Assembly: GCA_021397835.1 (NCBI GenBank)
Contig: JAJFZO010000605.1
Location: forward strand, 992,001-1,056,000
DNA: 64,000 bases
From: Moringa oleifera
Lineage: Eukaryota > Streptophyta > Magnoliopsida > Brassicales > Moringaceae
Reading direction: 5' to 3'
Under the pieces are notes generated by a model. That model was not told the DNA's origin and made no database searches. It worked only from the letters and a program-made list of their open reading frames with translations. Position 1 is the stretch's first letter; every line of letters starts with the position of its first letter. Below are positions 9,074 to 21,340 of this stretch, in pieces. The position numbers were made by a program, and so were the translations under genes.

Positions 9074-10299
9074 TCAAAAAAGCCTATTCTCATTGCTTTG
9101 AACCCCACAAGTAACTGGTGCTTTAGCCCTCACTTTCCTTAAGTACCACACACCAGCTCCAATGCCTAAAGCTCCAGCAGCTGAAACTGCCGTTACAGTC
9201 CCTGGAAGAATTAATGGAAAATCATCAGAACCTATCTTTCCTTCGGTCATCAAACCTCAGTGACTAAATTAAACATTCATAAAGACTTATGAAGACAGTG
9301 ACAGATAGTTCACCTGCAATGGCGCCGACGTTCTTGTGTCCAGAACTGCTATGATCTGCGAAATGCACGATACCCTATAAGATTCTGATATGAACTGTTC
9401 TTCTAATGAACATGATAACCTGTACGACAAAAGTCTAAAGACAAACCTTTACAGTAAGTGGTGACATTGCCCTCCTTGCAAAGGCACAAGAAATTCTGTG
9501 TTTCCGTGTGGAATCCGCAGACTCCTCCTCCCTTCGTTGTATCTTGACACTGGAGACACCGGGTAGTGACTGGAATATCAAAATCAACCCTAATACCGTA
9601 CTCTGGTACCTGATCATAAGGAGCAGTGGAACCAACATTTCTCCAATAAACACTTGTGTAAGATGCACAATACTTCAACATTAGCCTTAAAGATTCAGTG
9701 GCTTTAGGGTAGTAAGAGCAACAAGAGCTGCTGGTCAATGCAGAGGCACACTCCGGTAAGTGCCTGCAGAGATAACTAGAACTGTCACACGACGAGTCAC
9801 ACCTTTCAGGGAACCGTTCACAGAAGATAGGCTTCGGCTCCACAATCACATCGTCTCCACTACAGTTGAAGAAGAGGTAGTCATTTTGAGAAGAAAGCGA
9901 GAAATGTGTGCTTGTGTCAAGGCTGAAAGGCCTGGTGGGACGAAAGTTGTCGCCGTCTCTGCAATTCCACATGAAAGGATCGGTGAGGAGAAGGTGAGGA
10001 TCAGAGTAGCTTATGCTACGAACTGGGTACCTTCCGGAAGGTGTTCTGAGCTCAAGATTGCCGGTCGGCGAGCAGATAAGCATGCGGCTGTAGTAAGGGC
10101 TACCACACCCATCATCAATACCAAACGGGTAGCTTATCGGAATGTCTCCACAAGAGGTTCTACACAGGCTTGATTGAGCTTTGGTGAGGCTGAGAAATGG
10201 AAGGATGAGTACAACGTTCAAGAACCATGAATATAAAGAACAAGAACATGAGGTAGATTTGTTTCTTGATTTGGGTTTGTGGGTGATGAGAGAATCCAT
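9074..10299 (-). CDS. Wall-associated-kinase-like membrane protein without kinase domain
   Basis: A probable cell-surface protein that may bind pectin. The exons 10299-9447, 9355-9314 and 9201-9074 join (phase 1, then phase 1) to give 340 residues. A signal peptide near residues 25-41 precedes a cysteine-rich galacturonan-binding type domain (SLCRTSCGDIPISYPFGI from ~44). A second cysteine-rich part of the WAK-associated C-terminal type follows (CLQCQDTTKGGGVCGF and CLCKEGNVTTYCK, near 250-284). Exons 2 and 3 encode a linker, a single membrane segment (about GTVTAVSAAGALGIGAGVWY) and a short basic tail. The protein ends about 20 residues after the membrane helix, so no kinase domain is encoded. 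Arabidopsis At3g17350 looks similar from memory. Ligand binding is inferred from the family. Confidence 0.85.
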
Positions 10300-11555
10300 T
10301 AGAGTCGTGACGGAAGAAATTGTTTTTCTTCGGTTATCTAGTACGATTTGTGCAGGTTCAAGACGAAGGGAGTCTTAACCAGAGATAAGAGAATCTCCTG
10401 AGAGTTTCTTTAATTTGCAGTACTGCTCTTTTCCTTTTTCTTTAGTTTCTGCTTTTCTTTTTCTGAAACTAATTCTGCTAGCTGCTTTTGCTTTTATGGT
10501 TATAGAAGATCTTGGAGAAGAGAATAATGGACAAAGTGATGATGGATAACCATGTGAGCTCTGCATAAACAAAAGCTCAAAGATCACATAGATTCTTGAA
10601 ATTCTTAACTATTGCATAATTAATATCCCTTAAGCATTCTCACTGTTATTGCACCAAACACATAGCCAAATCATCAATAAACCTCTATGAGAATATATAA
10701 AATATTGAGATGAGAATTCTCTGTTGTGTTGAGATGAATTGTGTTAAGTTTTTAAAAGAGATTAATAAGCCTGAATCCGTATGAAAAATTGGAATCTAAA
10801 TTTTATACTAATATGAGTTGTGATGATCTTTTAAAAAATATTAATAAACCTAAATTGGTATAAAAATTTAGGATCTAATTTTTATGTTGATATGAGTTGC
10901 ATTAAGTTTTTAGAAAAAAATAATAAATTTAAATCGGTATAATATTTTTACATTAATATAATAAATAATTAAAAAAATTGATACAATTTAAATCAAAAGA
11001 AAATTTAAATCCAAAAAAAAAAAAAACCTATATAGATTAACACAACTGGATCAAAAGAGAGAAACCCAGATCAGCTAAGTTTGTATGTCTCATGGCCCAA
11101 TTTTAGAACTTGGGTGTACCACGCCACATGAACATATCCAAGGCCTGGAAAAATTAAAGCCTAATAAGGGTATAAACCCTTATCATTAGGGTTCCACTGA
11201 GACCCACTAAGCCCAATTTAAAATGGACTTAAAGCTCTTTCCATATCATGAATGGAACAAATAAAAGGTTCTAAATTAATGTTTGTCTGAAACTATTAAT
11301 GTTTTTAAGAATCTTTTTGGTACCACTTCCAATCTTAAGCCTTCCTTAGTTATTGCGAAGTTAAAGTAAATGTTGACTTAATGCAAAGGTTAGTACATGC
11401 ATGTTTTAAGGCATCAAATTACGGACAATGATGGGTTCATAAAGTGGTGAATATGTACCGTCCCATAGTGGGTAGCTATTGATTCCGTTTCTTTAAGAAT
11501 CCCAAAACAGTGATTCAAAATATCAAATAAGAGAAAAGATAAATATCTTAATCTG

Positions 11556-11735
11556 AGCTTAATTGTGTTGAGCTATATATTTAATATAAAATTTAAAAAT
11601 AATTTAAAATTTATAATAACAATATGAAAAATTAATAATTAATTTTATCAAATTATCATTTGTTATAATTTTTTAAAAAGTTTTAACAAAATAGAAAATC
11701 TTGATCTGAATGTTCGGCACAATATAAATTGAAAG
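11556..11735. repeat. MITE-like AT-rich element
   Basis: The left end reads CTTAATTGTGTTGAGCT and the right end is a rough inverse of it (inverse of AATATAAATTG with GGCACAAT). The interior is AT-rich with AATTAATAATTAATTTTATC. It resembles the other blocks by length, termini and composition. Confidence 0.4.
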
Positions 11736-13803
11736 GAAAAAGGGACCTTAATGTACACGGTCGTAAATGGCAGACCAATCCCTATGGAAATAATTGGGGA
11801 GGAAAGGCACCTTTGTATTAATTAGAGGGAGTATCCTTATAGTCTCTCTCATTTGAGTCCATGCATCCACATTGGCCTAATTTGTTTCTTTAATTTTGAC
11901 AGTTCAACATTAACACACACCATGCTTCCAAATTTCAACTTTGGAGTTAATGGGTCAATGAGAGAAAAGCAAGAGCATTGAAACTCTTGATATTGAAATG
12001 AAATGACAGCTATCTAGCTCTATATGCATGCCAGATACTTTATTTTTCTACTTTATTTCTATGGGAAAACTATCTTACCCACTAAGTGTTTTGTGATTAG
12101 GGCACTAAATTGCTAGCTAAAACGGATAATAAATAAGAAATTTTTGAAAAAATATGATGAAAATCGATCTGAAAAAGTTCAGTTTGCTAATAAATAAACA
12201 TTAATTTAAATTAACTTCAATCTTTTAGAGTTATGAAAGTCTTTTTGATTACTAATTTAAAGACTTTAATGATTATGGATTCATTCGTTAGTTGAATTTT
12301 CCACTCTGATATTTTGATTATAAAATAAAAATATAACAAAAATCAATTATCCAAAAAAATTAATAGACATCTTATAGGTTAGATTCAAAATTTTACTCTC
12401 TCGAAACCTGAAAGTTTTTTCAATCAAGCTAATAATCAAATTTTTAACTTAAATGCTTTGATTATTAAAATAATGGCTGAAATTTAAAGATGATTGGCAA
12501 ATTTAATGATAAATTAAGGATGTCTGCAAGGCATTACTAGGGCATGGAAACAAGCGCGATTGCAGCCGGATAAGATCAACATGTCAAGTTGGTGAGGTTA
12601 ATGTCATCGTATTGTATTTTACTTGAAATATACAACCATAAGACGATCAAAATCTGGAACATTTGGCTGATTAGTTGACTATATTTGATTAGACTATGCT
12701 ATAAACGACGGAGAAAAAATTGCATCGGAAGCTTTGGAATTATTTGTCAAAACGTATGGCTAAGACTGCCACCATCCATTATTTGTCGGTCTTGAGAGGG
12801 TTTGAAATTAATTGAAGAAATCCATTTGAACAATGTAATTTATATAAAGAAAATTAGGATATGCCAAGGAAGCAAGGATGTTGAAAGGAATCAAGATTAT
12901 CAAAGATGACTTGCCCTACTTAAAGAAGTATCTGTTTGGATTGCAGGAAAATCATGAGAAGGAATACTTAATTTCTTTCTAGTGATGAAAAAGTTTTTTT
13001 AGTCAAGAGAAAGGCAGTTGAAAGTTAATTATTGCCTTAGAAAAATACGAATGTGAATTAAACCCAGATTATCAAATTAAGCTATGTTTTACGAATGACA
13101 AAAGTGGAAAACCCTAGCTAGCTGTTCATTTCATTTTCTTATTTTCTCTTTGGGTCTCTCATTCCTTATATATTGCTTTTTCCCTTCATGATGTGCATTT
13201 TCTTTCCTTTTCCCTGGAAACAAACAGATGATCAGTAAAGGAACCCAACTATGCTGCATGAATTATGAAACCTGAGTGTGAAAAGCATCTACATGTTACT
13301 TATACCAGTAGGCAAACTCTCTTATTAGGGAGAAAGTCTTTCTTTCATTTTCTTTCTCTTTCTTTCTTTTTTTTCTTTCTCTGGAATTGCCAACCTAACC
13401 ACACACCAAATTTTCTATCGCATGCAAGCTAGCCACGTGGGTAGCAGCTGCAACGGTCAACGTAAATCTCAGTCAACTGTCTTTTTCTTCAATGTTGATT
13501 TTGCTTTTCTGTTTGGTTTGAAAATCGTGCCAGTTTCTTACGAAACCATATTGACTTTTGACATCCTTTCTAGGCTGCTTCCTTTCCCCCAATAATGCCC
13601 TAATTAAGATATTAAAATAAAACAACCCTTTCTATTTTTTTGCATTAATTTAATTTCAGAAAATTAATTACAATTATTTAACCTCATTGATTTGATTCAT
13701 AGTAATATTTTAAAAAATACTTTATAATTTATATTATATTACTGAAAATAATTACTTTAAAATATCTGTAAAAACTATAAATCAACTAAGTCTAAATCAT
13801 TAA

Positions 13804-13819
13804 TATATATATATATATA
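13804..13819. repeat. TA dinucleotide microsatellite
   Basis: A run of alternating T and A, at least 16 bases, in AT-rich intergenic DNA. Confidence 0.8.
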
Positions 13820-14756
13820 GACACAAACGCAGAGAACTTGTATTGATGAGATTTTTATAAGGATCAAAAAAATATGTTTTGGTAATTCATAATGTTAATG
13901 TGAAAAATAAAAAATAAATAAATAAATTTAAATATTAATTTTTTAAATTATCATATATCATAATTAATTTCTTACAAGATTTAATGTAACTTAAATCAAC
14001 AAAAGATTTTAATATTAATAATTTTTTATAATTATTAATAAAAAACTATTCATATGTAATTAAGAGTAGAATAAAAAATTCATTGTTTAAGATGGTGAAA
14101 GAAAGGGATGCATGTGCTTAATCTTCGTCGTTTATCTTTGAAAAAGGAGCGTAAATATTGCAAGGAGCGAAAAGAAAAGCTCACCCGCAACCATTGACTA
14201 ACATAATTGACTTATTTTCTATGGATAATTAATAATCTTTATCGATAATGAAACTTAATCCTTACACTGGTTCACATGTGGTTACATTATTTACGCAGCA
14301 CCTTCATCTTTATCTTATCTAAATGAATCACTGCAACTTATAGGGATCGATGAACTACTTACGCAAGATCATCATTTACATATACACATTAATTAGTGTA
14401 TTAATTATTGAATGCACACACTTTGTACGAGGAAACCGGATTGATTAATTATCCAATGATCTAGGGTTTCAAGATTACCTTTGTAGCAAATAAAAGTACC
14501 TAGGGTTTCTTACAAGACGTTGCGGTAATTAAGGAACAACTCTTGGGTTAGGTTTCTTAGGAATCTTTGTTTCTCTAGTGGCACTTTGGTTTTTCTTTTC
14601 CTTTAAGGCAGAGTAAGAAAAAAATTTGCATAATCTTAATTGTTTGGTATACATTAAGTGTTATTAGATCAATTATTATGTGTTAGTTTTGGTAAAAGAA
14701 TTTTATTAAAACTTTAGTATCGAGAGATCATAATATTTTGATGAGATAAGATAATT

Positions 14757-14895
14757 ATGTTGAATTTTTCAAGAGATTATAACCGTGATAATTTAACAAA
14801 ATAAATGATTAAAATTTTATTTAATTTTAATTTTTTACATTAATATTATAAATTACAAAATAATCTTTTTGACTTTTCATCAAAAAGCGTATAGC
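14757..14895. repeat. MITE-like AT-rich element
   Basis: It starts TATGTTGAATTTTTCAAGAG, carries GATAATTTAACAAAATAAAT inside, and ends near CTTTTCATCAAAAAG. Interior wording and length match the other members of the dispersed family. Confidence 0.45.
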
Positions 14896-16770
14896 TCAAG
14901 TTCATATCCATCTGGTATCTTAAATAAAGAGTTGATTTGATCAATGTTGTTTTTTCAACTAAAAAACTATTAGTTTTGTAATTTCTAATGTTAATAAAAA
15001 CCAATTAAGACAAATTATATCTATTTATTTTACTCAATTTTCCTTTATTAATGTTTATTAAAAAAATCAATATATCAATAATATAAATCAAATGGTCAAC
15101 AAAGATTCATACAAAACCTAATAGAAAAAGGTAGGAGTCTTGCAATTTCTCAAATAGGAAAACAAAATAAAATAAAATAAAAGTGCTCGAAGAAGAAAAG
15201 AAAAATCAATGGGAATATTTGGAAAACAGTTTGCTTTAATTAACTTCATGTGGAAGTTGAAATTCTAGCCATGCGTGGTTGGCATGCAACTTTTTTAACT
15301 GCTAATTAAATATAAGCTTAATTAATTAACTTATTTGAAATTTGGTCGGTGACAATGGAATAGCAATTTCTTCTTTAAGCATGCATGCACCTATATTTTC
15401 TTGAGATTTTGATTTCTGATGACATGTGAATGACTACCATTAATTTAATAAGAAAATGCATTGAGTAGAAATTTGGGCGAAGTAGGTATATGTCGGCATA
15501 CAAAAAGTCGACCGAAAATTTAAATCAATATTATATTTGAATATTATGATCAAAAGTAAAAATAAAATTATAAGAAAATTAATATCATCTTATGTATAAT
15601 AAATAATGTATTTCTTTGGTTTTACCCTAAAATTATTTTTTATTTTTTCAAACATGTTAAATATATATTTAATTTTTGATTTTTTTTTAATTATCATTAA
15701 ATAATAAAATCTTTTATTTAGTAATTTTAATTAAAGATGACATGTATAACAAATCGAGTATTCAATTCGCTCATTTAAACAATTTTGAATCTAAAGCTGA
15801 TTAAAATATGAATACCCAATTTCGTTTTAAATCCATTTAAGAATATGATTTTAATATTCAAATTTGTCTCATACATGTCATGTATTATTTAAATCGTCTG
15901 AACTAATTTATTATATTTAGATATCAATTTACTAAATTATATAATAAAATTAAAAATATGAATAAAAATCATATAATTTCTTACTATTAAAAAAGTTTAT
16001 AACTTAATAACAAATTCTTAAAATTTAAAATTGAAAGTTCATCAAGTATTCAAATGTTTAAACGTGAATCCGAGTCAAAGCATAAAATTTAAATTTGAAT
16101 GTGTCCCACACCCATGGAAACATTTCTAAATTCATTTTATTGAATTAGATGGAATCAAATGGGGGTAGCCACAAAATTCAAATTACTCCTTGTCATCCCT
16201 TAATGTAATTTTATTTTCACATTTGTTTTTATTATATAAATAATTGAAGTTAAGACATTGATGGACTTGCAATATCATTTATTTTTAATTTTTGATATAT
16301 ATGCACAAAGTGTTTCACTTAATGTTCTTTCTAATTAGTTCAAGAAATATTCTCAATATAAACATTTAATTTATGCTTAATAGTTCTTTTTTTTTTCTTT
16401 TGAGTGTAGCTACATGGGATGTCATGCACGTTTTAAACTTGTTGATCTAACTTGTAAACAAAACAAAAAAAAGAACCAATTAGGAAGTTGCCTTTTGAAG
16501 GGAATTTTATCTCTTTATAAGCATTAAATAACTAATTGTCCCGTGATTAATACATTTCCTTTTCATACTTTTACGCGCCGTATGTTTGAAAAGAAAACTA
16601 CCAAAAAATTTCTCAATAAGACAACATGATCCATTCATGCATGCAAATTTAATAAAATTTCTCCACTATTTGATGGATTTCAAGTCTAATCCGTGAGCTA
16701 CGATGAAGAAGAAAATTTGAAAACAACTACATAAATCAATTGATACGTAAGACAAACTTTTTTGTTAATC

Positions 16771-16914
16771 TAAATTGTATTGAATTTTTTTTAAAAAATA
16801 CGTTCATAAATGATAATTCAATAAATTTTTTTACTTATTTTTATTATATTAATATAATAAATTACATATTTTATTTTATTTTATTTTTTAAAAAAATTCA
16901 CTATCAGTTTAAAC
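16771..16914. repeat. MITE-like element with long terminal inverted repeats
   Basis: The best-preserved member. The left end TTGAATTTTTTTTAAAAAAT is matched in inverse orientation at about 16885-16914, with inverted similarity over about 30 bp. The interior contains TATTAATATAATAAATTA. There is no coding capacity. Confidence 0.6.
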
Positions 16915-17632
16915 CAGTAAAAAAATTTCGTATGAATATACATTATTGTTGCACGATACTAAAATTTTCAAATCTAAAGTCTTCCCCACGTGTGAATATT
17001 ATTTTGTCAATCTTAACTTTCTCGTTTTAATTAACTTCTCAATCCAAGCAAAGTTAGTGGGGTTTGAAACTGAATATTAAAGAAGGTTAGCTCCATGGGA
17101 TTGATTTTCCTATCTCAATTTGGGGTCCAATATGCCTTTTCATCTCTAGCATGACCAAAATTTCAACGGAAACATTGAATGAGATCAAAATGACTTAAAG
17201 CGTAAAGGGGAAAGGTTGTCATCCAACATTGAAAATCAGGCCTAATTAGAATTAAAATGGGATTAGTTTAATTACTTCAAAAGTTTGAAAAGCCAAGAGA
17301 ACAAATGTTCGGTGGACTAAAGTATTTAAATAGTGAAATTTTTGGAGTAACATGTAAGCAAAAGGAAGTCAAGGTTAGTGTTAATGTGCTACAAGTTTCT
17401 TCTACTTGAAAGCGAATCATATGTTGTGCCGAATCATGGCCTCCAGATTAGGTTATTAGTAAAACGACATCAATTTTGGATAAAACTAGAGTTTTATGTT
17501 AATTAGTGACATAATTTTGTATTAATGGGTTTATAAAATATGTTTTAGCTTTTAAAATTTTTAAATAAACAAATATTTTTATTTTTGATACTTATAACTA
17601 CATATCATTATTTTTAATTTACTCATCTAAAT

Positions 17633-17760
17633 TGTGCTGAGTTTTTTAAAAGTTAATGACATGTTATAATTTAATAAAATAAATAATTATAATTTATTTA
17701 TTAATTTAATATAATAAATTATAAAAATACTATTTTATCTTTTCATTAAAAAGTTTAGCG
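17633..17760. repeat. MITE-like AT-rich element
   Basis: The left end GTGCTGAGTTTTTTAAAAG pairs with the inverse of the right end, which reads GCTAAACTTTTTAATGAAAAG when reversed. The interior ATAATTTAATAAAATAAATA is the recurring family signature. Confidence 0.5.
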
Positions 17761-18106
17761 GAGATAAAAATCTAACAGAAAATCCTAATCCAAAGTAACA
17801 CGTGTGTCATGATATTCACCTAAAATACTATGTGCCCTTCATAAATTACATAAAAAAATAATTAATATTTTTGATTAATTTTTTAACTAAAATAATAAAC
17901 TTATTTTAAACATGCAAAAATTTTAATAATATAGGAAATAAGTTTGGTAATAAATAATTATTTTTCTATTTACTTGAGAAAATACATGCACAAGGAAAAA
18001 CATGTATGTTAAAGCTTTATTTTAGAAATTAATAAAAAAAGGAAAAGATGACTAGGAGATGAAGAGAAAGAGAGGGACAAATGAGTAAAGCAACATGTAA
18101 CAGAAA

Positions 18107-18284
18107 GTCAAAGCAAGCGACTCGGTCCCACAGGTAAACAGTCAACAAGGTTCCCGGGGGCGGATCTGAAACGTGCTTTCTCATGTCATGCTACGTGGGG
18201 TCCACGCATAGACCAGGCCACTGCCCCACCCGGTCTCCGGTCATATCCTCAGAGAGCCGGGCCGTCAAATTCGTTGACTCGGCT

Positions 18285-18326
<42 letters not shown>

Positions 18327-18502
18327 TCAGTTTTCTTCCTCTTTTGGGTTATTTGTATTTCCTTTTTCGTCACGTGGAACGCGCCGCACCGTTCGGGGCG
18401 GTGGATTCATTTCTTTCTTCTGATTTACGAGCGAGTCAAACTCTTTTCTTGACGAAATGCTTAGGAAACCTCTCCCTCTTTAACTTTTTTCTCTTTCGTC
18501 AA
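18107..18502 (+). promoter_or_regulatory. W-box core cluster upstream of WRKY gene
   Basis: The W-box core TTGAC, or its reverse GTCAA, occurs at 18107, 18141, 18264, 18274, 18435 and 18498. The copy at 18274 reads GTTGACTCG, close to a full W-box. Group IIb WRKY genes are known to bind W-boxes in their own promoters, so feedback control is plausible. The five-base core is common, so individual sites are weak evidence. Confidence 0.45.
18288..18324. repeat. CT dinucleotide microsatellite
   Basis: About 18 CT units upstream of the WRKY gene. A second short CT run lies at about 18858-18878, close to the start codon and probably in the 5' UTR. Confidence 0.9.
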
Positions 18503-18951
18503 ACAGATCCGTATCTACGTCTAACCCGAAGTCGGCTCCATACCCGCCAACACACATATATCAACAGATAAAATGACAAATCAGCCACGGGTTAACGAGT
18601 TCGGGTTGTGGAAAAGACGGGTAACCAAGCCAGAGGTGGTCAGAAGTGGGACCCAGTTGCTAGCTGGCGACCTGACGCACCAGCTGACGTAAGAAGCTCG
18701 GATTGGAAATTTGGAAATAGTGAGAAATCCAAAGAGTGTGTCATCTTCTAATAACAAAATCTGGTCCACGGCCCAACCCTTTTATTAGCCGAGCCTATAG
18801 CACCGGTGAAAGACTTCACAGACTTCATACACATACACCCTCTTCGTCTTCCTCTCTCCCTCTCTCTCTCTCTCTCTAGATACAGGCTTCAGCTGTTCTT
18901 TATAACACATTTCTTGAATTTCTTCTTTCTTTGCTTTTTGGGATTGTTTTT

Positions 18952-21340
18952 ATGGACAAAGGATGGGGTACTCTCACTCTTGATTCAGATCCTCACCCTG
19001 GTTTCTTCCCCAACAGGCCTTCTCCTCCTTCGATCAGTCCTTTTCTAAGGGTAAACAGCAGCGGTGACGGTAACAGTGACAACAAGCGTGAAATGTTTCC
19101 GTTTCCGGTTAGTCTTGGTGGCTCCAGGGAGGACGACCACCACCGCAGGCCTCCTTCCTCGTCGTCTGAGGAGAACCGGGTGGCCCTCGATGAGGTTGAC
19201 TTCTTCTCCAACACCAAGAATAGGGTCGTCCGTCATGATCCCGATGACGTGGTTCACGATGATCGTACCAGAACAAATGCTAGTGTTCATGTCAAGATGG
19301 AGAATCCTCGTGATGAAGACGGCCGAAGAGATGTGAATGTAAGAAGCTAAATCGAGTCATATCATTGAGCTGCGCCATTTTTGTTAATTTCCAATCATGA
19401 ATCATTGTTAACATTTTTTTTTTCTAATAATAGACTGGATTGCAGCTTCTTACTGCTAATACTGGAAGTGATCAGTCAACGGTGGACGATGGGGTTTCAT
19501 CGGACATGGAAGAGAAGCGAGCTAAAACTGAGGTAACTCAAATTACACGAGTTAACTTTCTCTCCTTTTTTTAGAAAAAAAAATTCTGTCAGATTCCTTT
19601 TTTTTTTTTTCCTTTTTCTTCTTGAAGAAATAGAGGGATCTTCATTATTAAGAGATTAAATGGAAGGATTTTGCTTGATTTCAGCTGGCACAGTTGCAAG
19701 GGGAGCTGCAAAGAATGAATGCAGAGAATCAGAAGTTAAGAGAGATGCTTAGTCAAGTCAGCAACAGCTACAATGCTCTCCAGATGCATATCTTGACATT
19801 AATGCAACAGCAGCAGAATCATGGAACGGAGACCACAAAAGATCAGGAGGTAATTCATCTTTTAGTTCATTATAATTTTAAAAAATGGCTTAATTCAGAC
19901 ACCCAGATTCAAATTAGTAATCTTTCGCCTGTTTTGTTATCAGATTGCGGAAGTGAAGACTGAAGAGAAGAAACATGAAACGATGGTTCCTAGGCAGTTC
20001 CTGGATCTGGGTCCTTCTGCTACACCTGAAACCGATGAGGTATCTGATTCATCTTCAGATGAGAGAACCAGGTCAGGTTCACCTCCACAAACCGGTGACG
20101 TTGCATCGAAGCATACTGGTAAAAGAGAAACCATGGCGTTCGATCAAGAAAACAGTAGTTTACGGGAAGGGAAGAGACCCAGCAGCGAAGAGACCCCGGA
20201 ATCGGATTCACACGGTTGGGTTCCCAACAAGGCTCAAAAGCTGATGAACTCCGCCAAAGCTATGGAGCAATCGACTGAGGCCACCATGAGAAAGGCCCGT
20301 GTCTCGGTTCGTGCACGATCAGAAGCTCCCATGGTAATTCCTGAGAGAAATGTTTCAACCTTTTTCGTTTATAAACCTTTTTGAAATTGTTTTGGGAGTT
20401 AACCAGTTTTGTATGATAAATTGCAGATCACTGATGGTTGTCAATGGAGGAAATACGGACAAAAAATGGCAAAAGGGAATCCATGTCCTCGTGCTTATTA
20501 TCGTTGCACCATGGCTGTCGGCTGCCCAGTCCGTAAACAAGTATGTCCTTTTATTTAGCAATGGTGTTTAATAATTCTCAGGTTCAATCAGAAGTTCTCC
20601 TACAAAAAGCTAATGTGAGCTAATTTCCCGTGATAATTTATTTGCAGGTTCAACGATGCGCAGAGGACAGATCGATCTTGATAACTACTTACGAAGGCAA
20701 CCATAATCACCCGCTGCCTCCTGCTGCTATGGCCATGGCATCAACCACAACGGCAGCTGCAACCATGTTGCTTTCAGGGTCAATGTCAAGTGCAGATGGG
20801 ATCATGAATCCAAACTTACTAGCCAGAGCAATCCTCCCTTGCTCATCAAGCATGGCCACCATTTCTGCTTCTGCACCGTTCCCTACTGTGACACTGGACC
20901 TGACTCACACCCCTAACCATTTACAGTTCCAAAGGTCTCCTACCCAATTCCAGGTCCCTTTTCCAGGGCAAGTACCCCAGAACTTTGGACCACTGTCGTC
21001 ATCCTCTCCGGTGCCTCAGGTTTTCGGTCAAGCACTGTACAACCAATCCAAGTTCTCGGGCCTTCAGTTGTCTCAAGATCATCAAATGGGTCCTTCCCAA
21101 TTAGCCCACCAAGCTCCTCCTCCTCACCCACCACAGCCACAACAGCCCTCGTCACTGGCTGACACCGTCAGCGCCGCCACAGCCGCCATCACTGCCGATC
21201 CCAACTTCACTGCTGCTCTTGCTGCAGCCATCACCTCCATTATCAGTGGTGCTCGCCCAAACAGCACCACCACCACCAACAACAACAATGATAACACAAA
21301 CACCAAAGCCACCACAAGCAACCCCACCACCCGGCAATAA
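18952..21340 (+). CDS. WRKY transcription factor, group IIb (WRKY6/31/42 type)
   Basis: A nuclear DNA-binding regulator of stress, senescence or phosphate responses, by family. Six exons (18952-19338, 19434-19532, 19685-19849, 19944-20333, 20427-20540, 20648-21340), all phase 0, give 615 residues. The N-terminus has acidic and serine-rich stretches. Exon 3 encodes a leucine-rich coiled coil ([20 protein letters not shown]). Exon 5 starts the WRKY domain ([19 protein letters not shown], about residue 353), and the zinc ligands fit C-x5-C-x23-H-x-H, ending in GNHNH. The intron inside the domain, just before VQRCAED, is diagnostic of groups IIa/IIb. The C-terminus is rich in alanine, proline, glutamine and asparagine. 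The ATG at 18952 is the first in frame and gives [10 protein letters not shown], typical of this clade. Confidence 0.95.

Larger units (their letters stand above)
10300..18106. other. Large gene-poor AT-rich region
   Basis: About 7.8 kb without any coding structure I can support. It is very AT-rich, with many short open frames of low-complexity composition. It holds several MITE-like blocks (listed separately), a short TA microsatellite and poly-A/T runs. The left part (10,740-10,950) contains a degenerate repeat with GAGTTG..AAGTTTTT and ATTAATAAACCT motifs in three versions. A non-coding RNA gene cannot be excluded. Confidence 0.5.

Noticed and set aside
8864..9142. 92-codon + strand frame
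   Set aside because: It overlaps the last exon of the wall-associated-kinase-like gene on the other strand and contains low-complexity lysine runs.
16740..17030. 96-codon frame rich in Phe, Asn and Ile
   Set aside because: It is produced by AT-rich DNA of a MITE-like element and has no protein features.
21124..21337. Gly/Val-rich frames on the - strand of the WRKY last exon
   Set aside because: They are mirror readings of the Ala/Asn-rich C-terminus of the WRKY protein.
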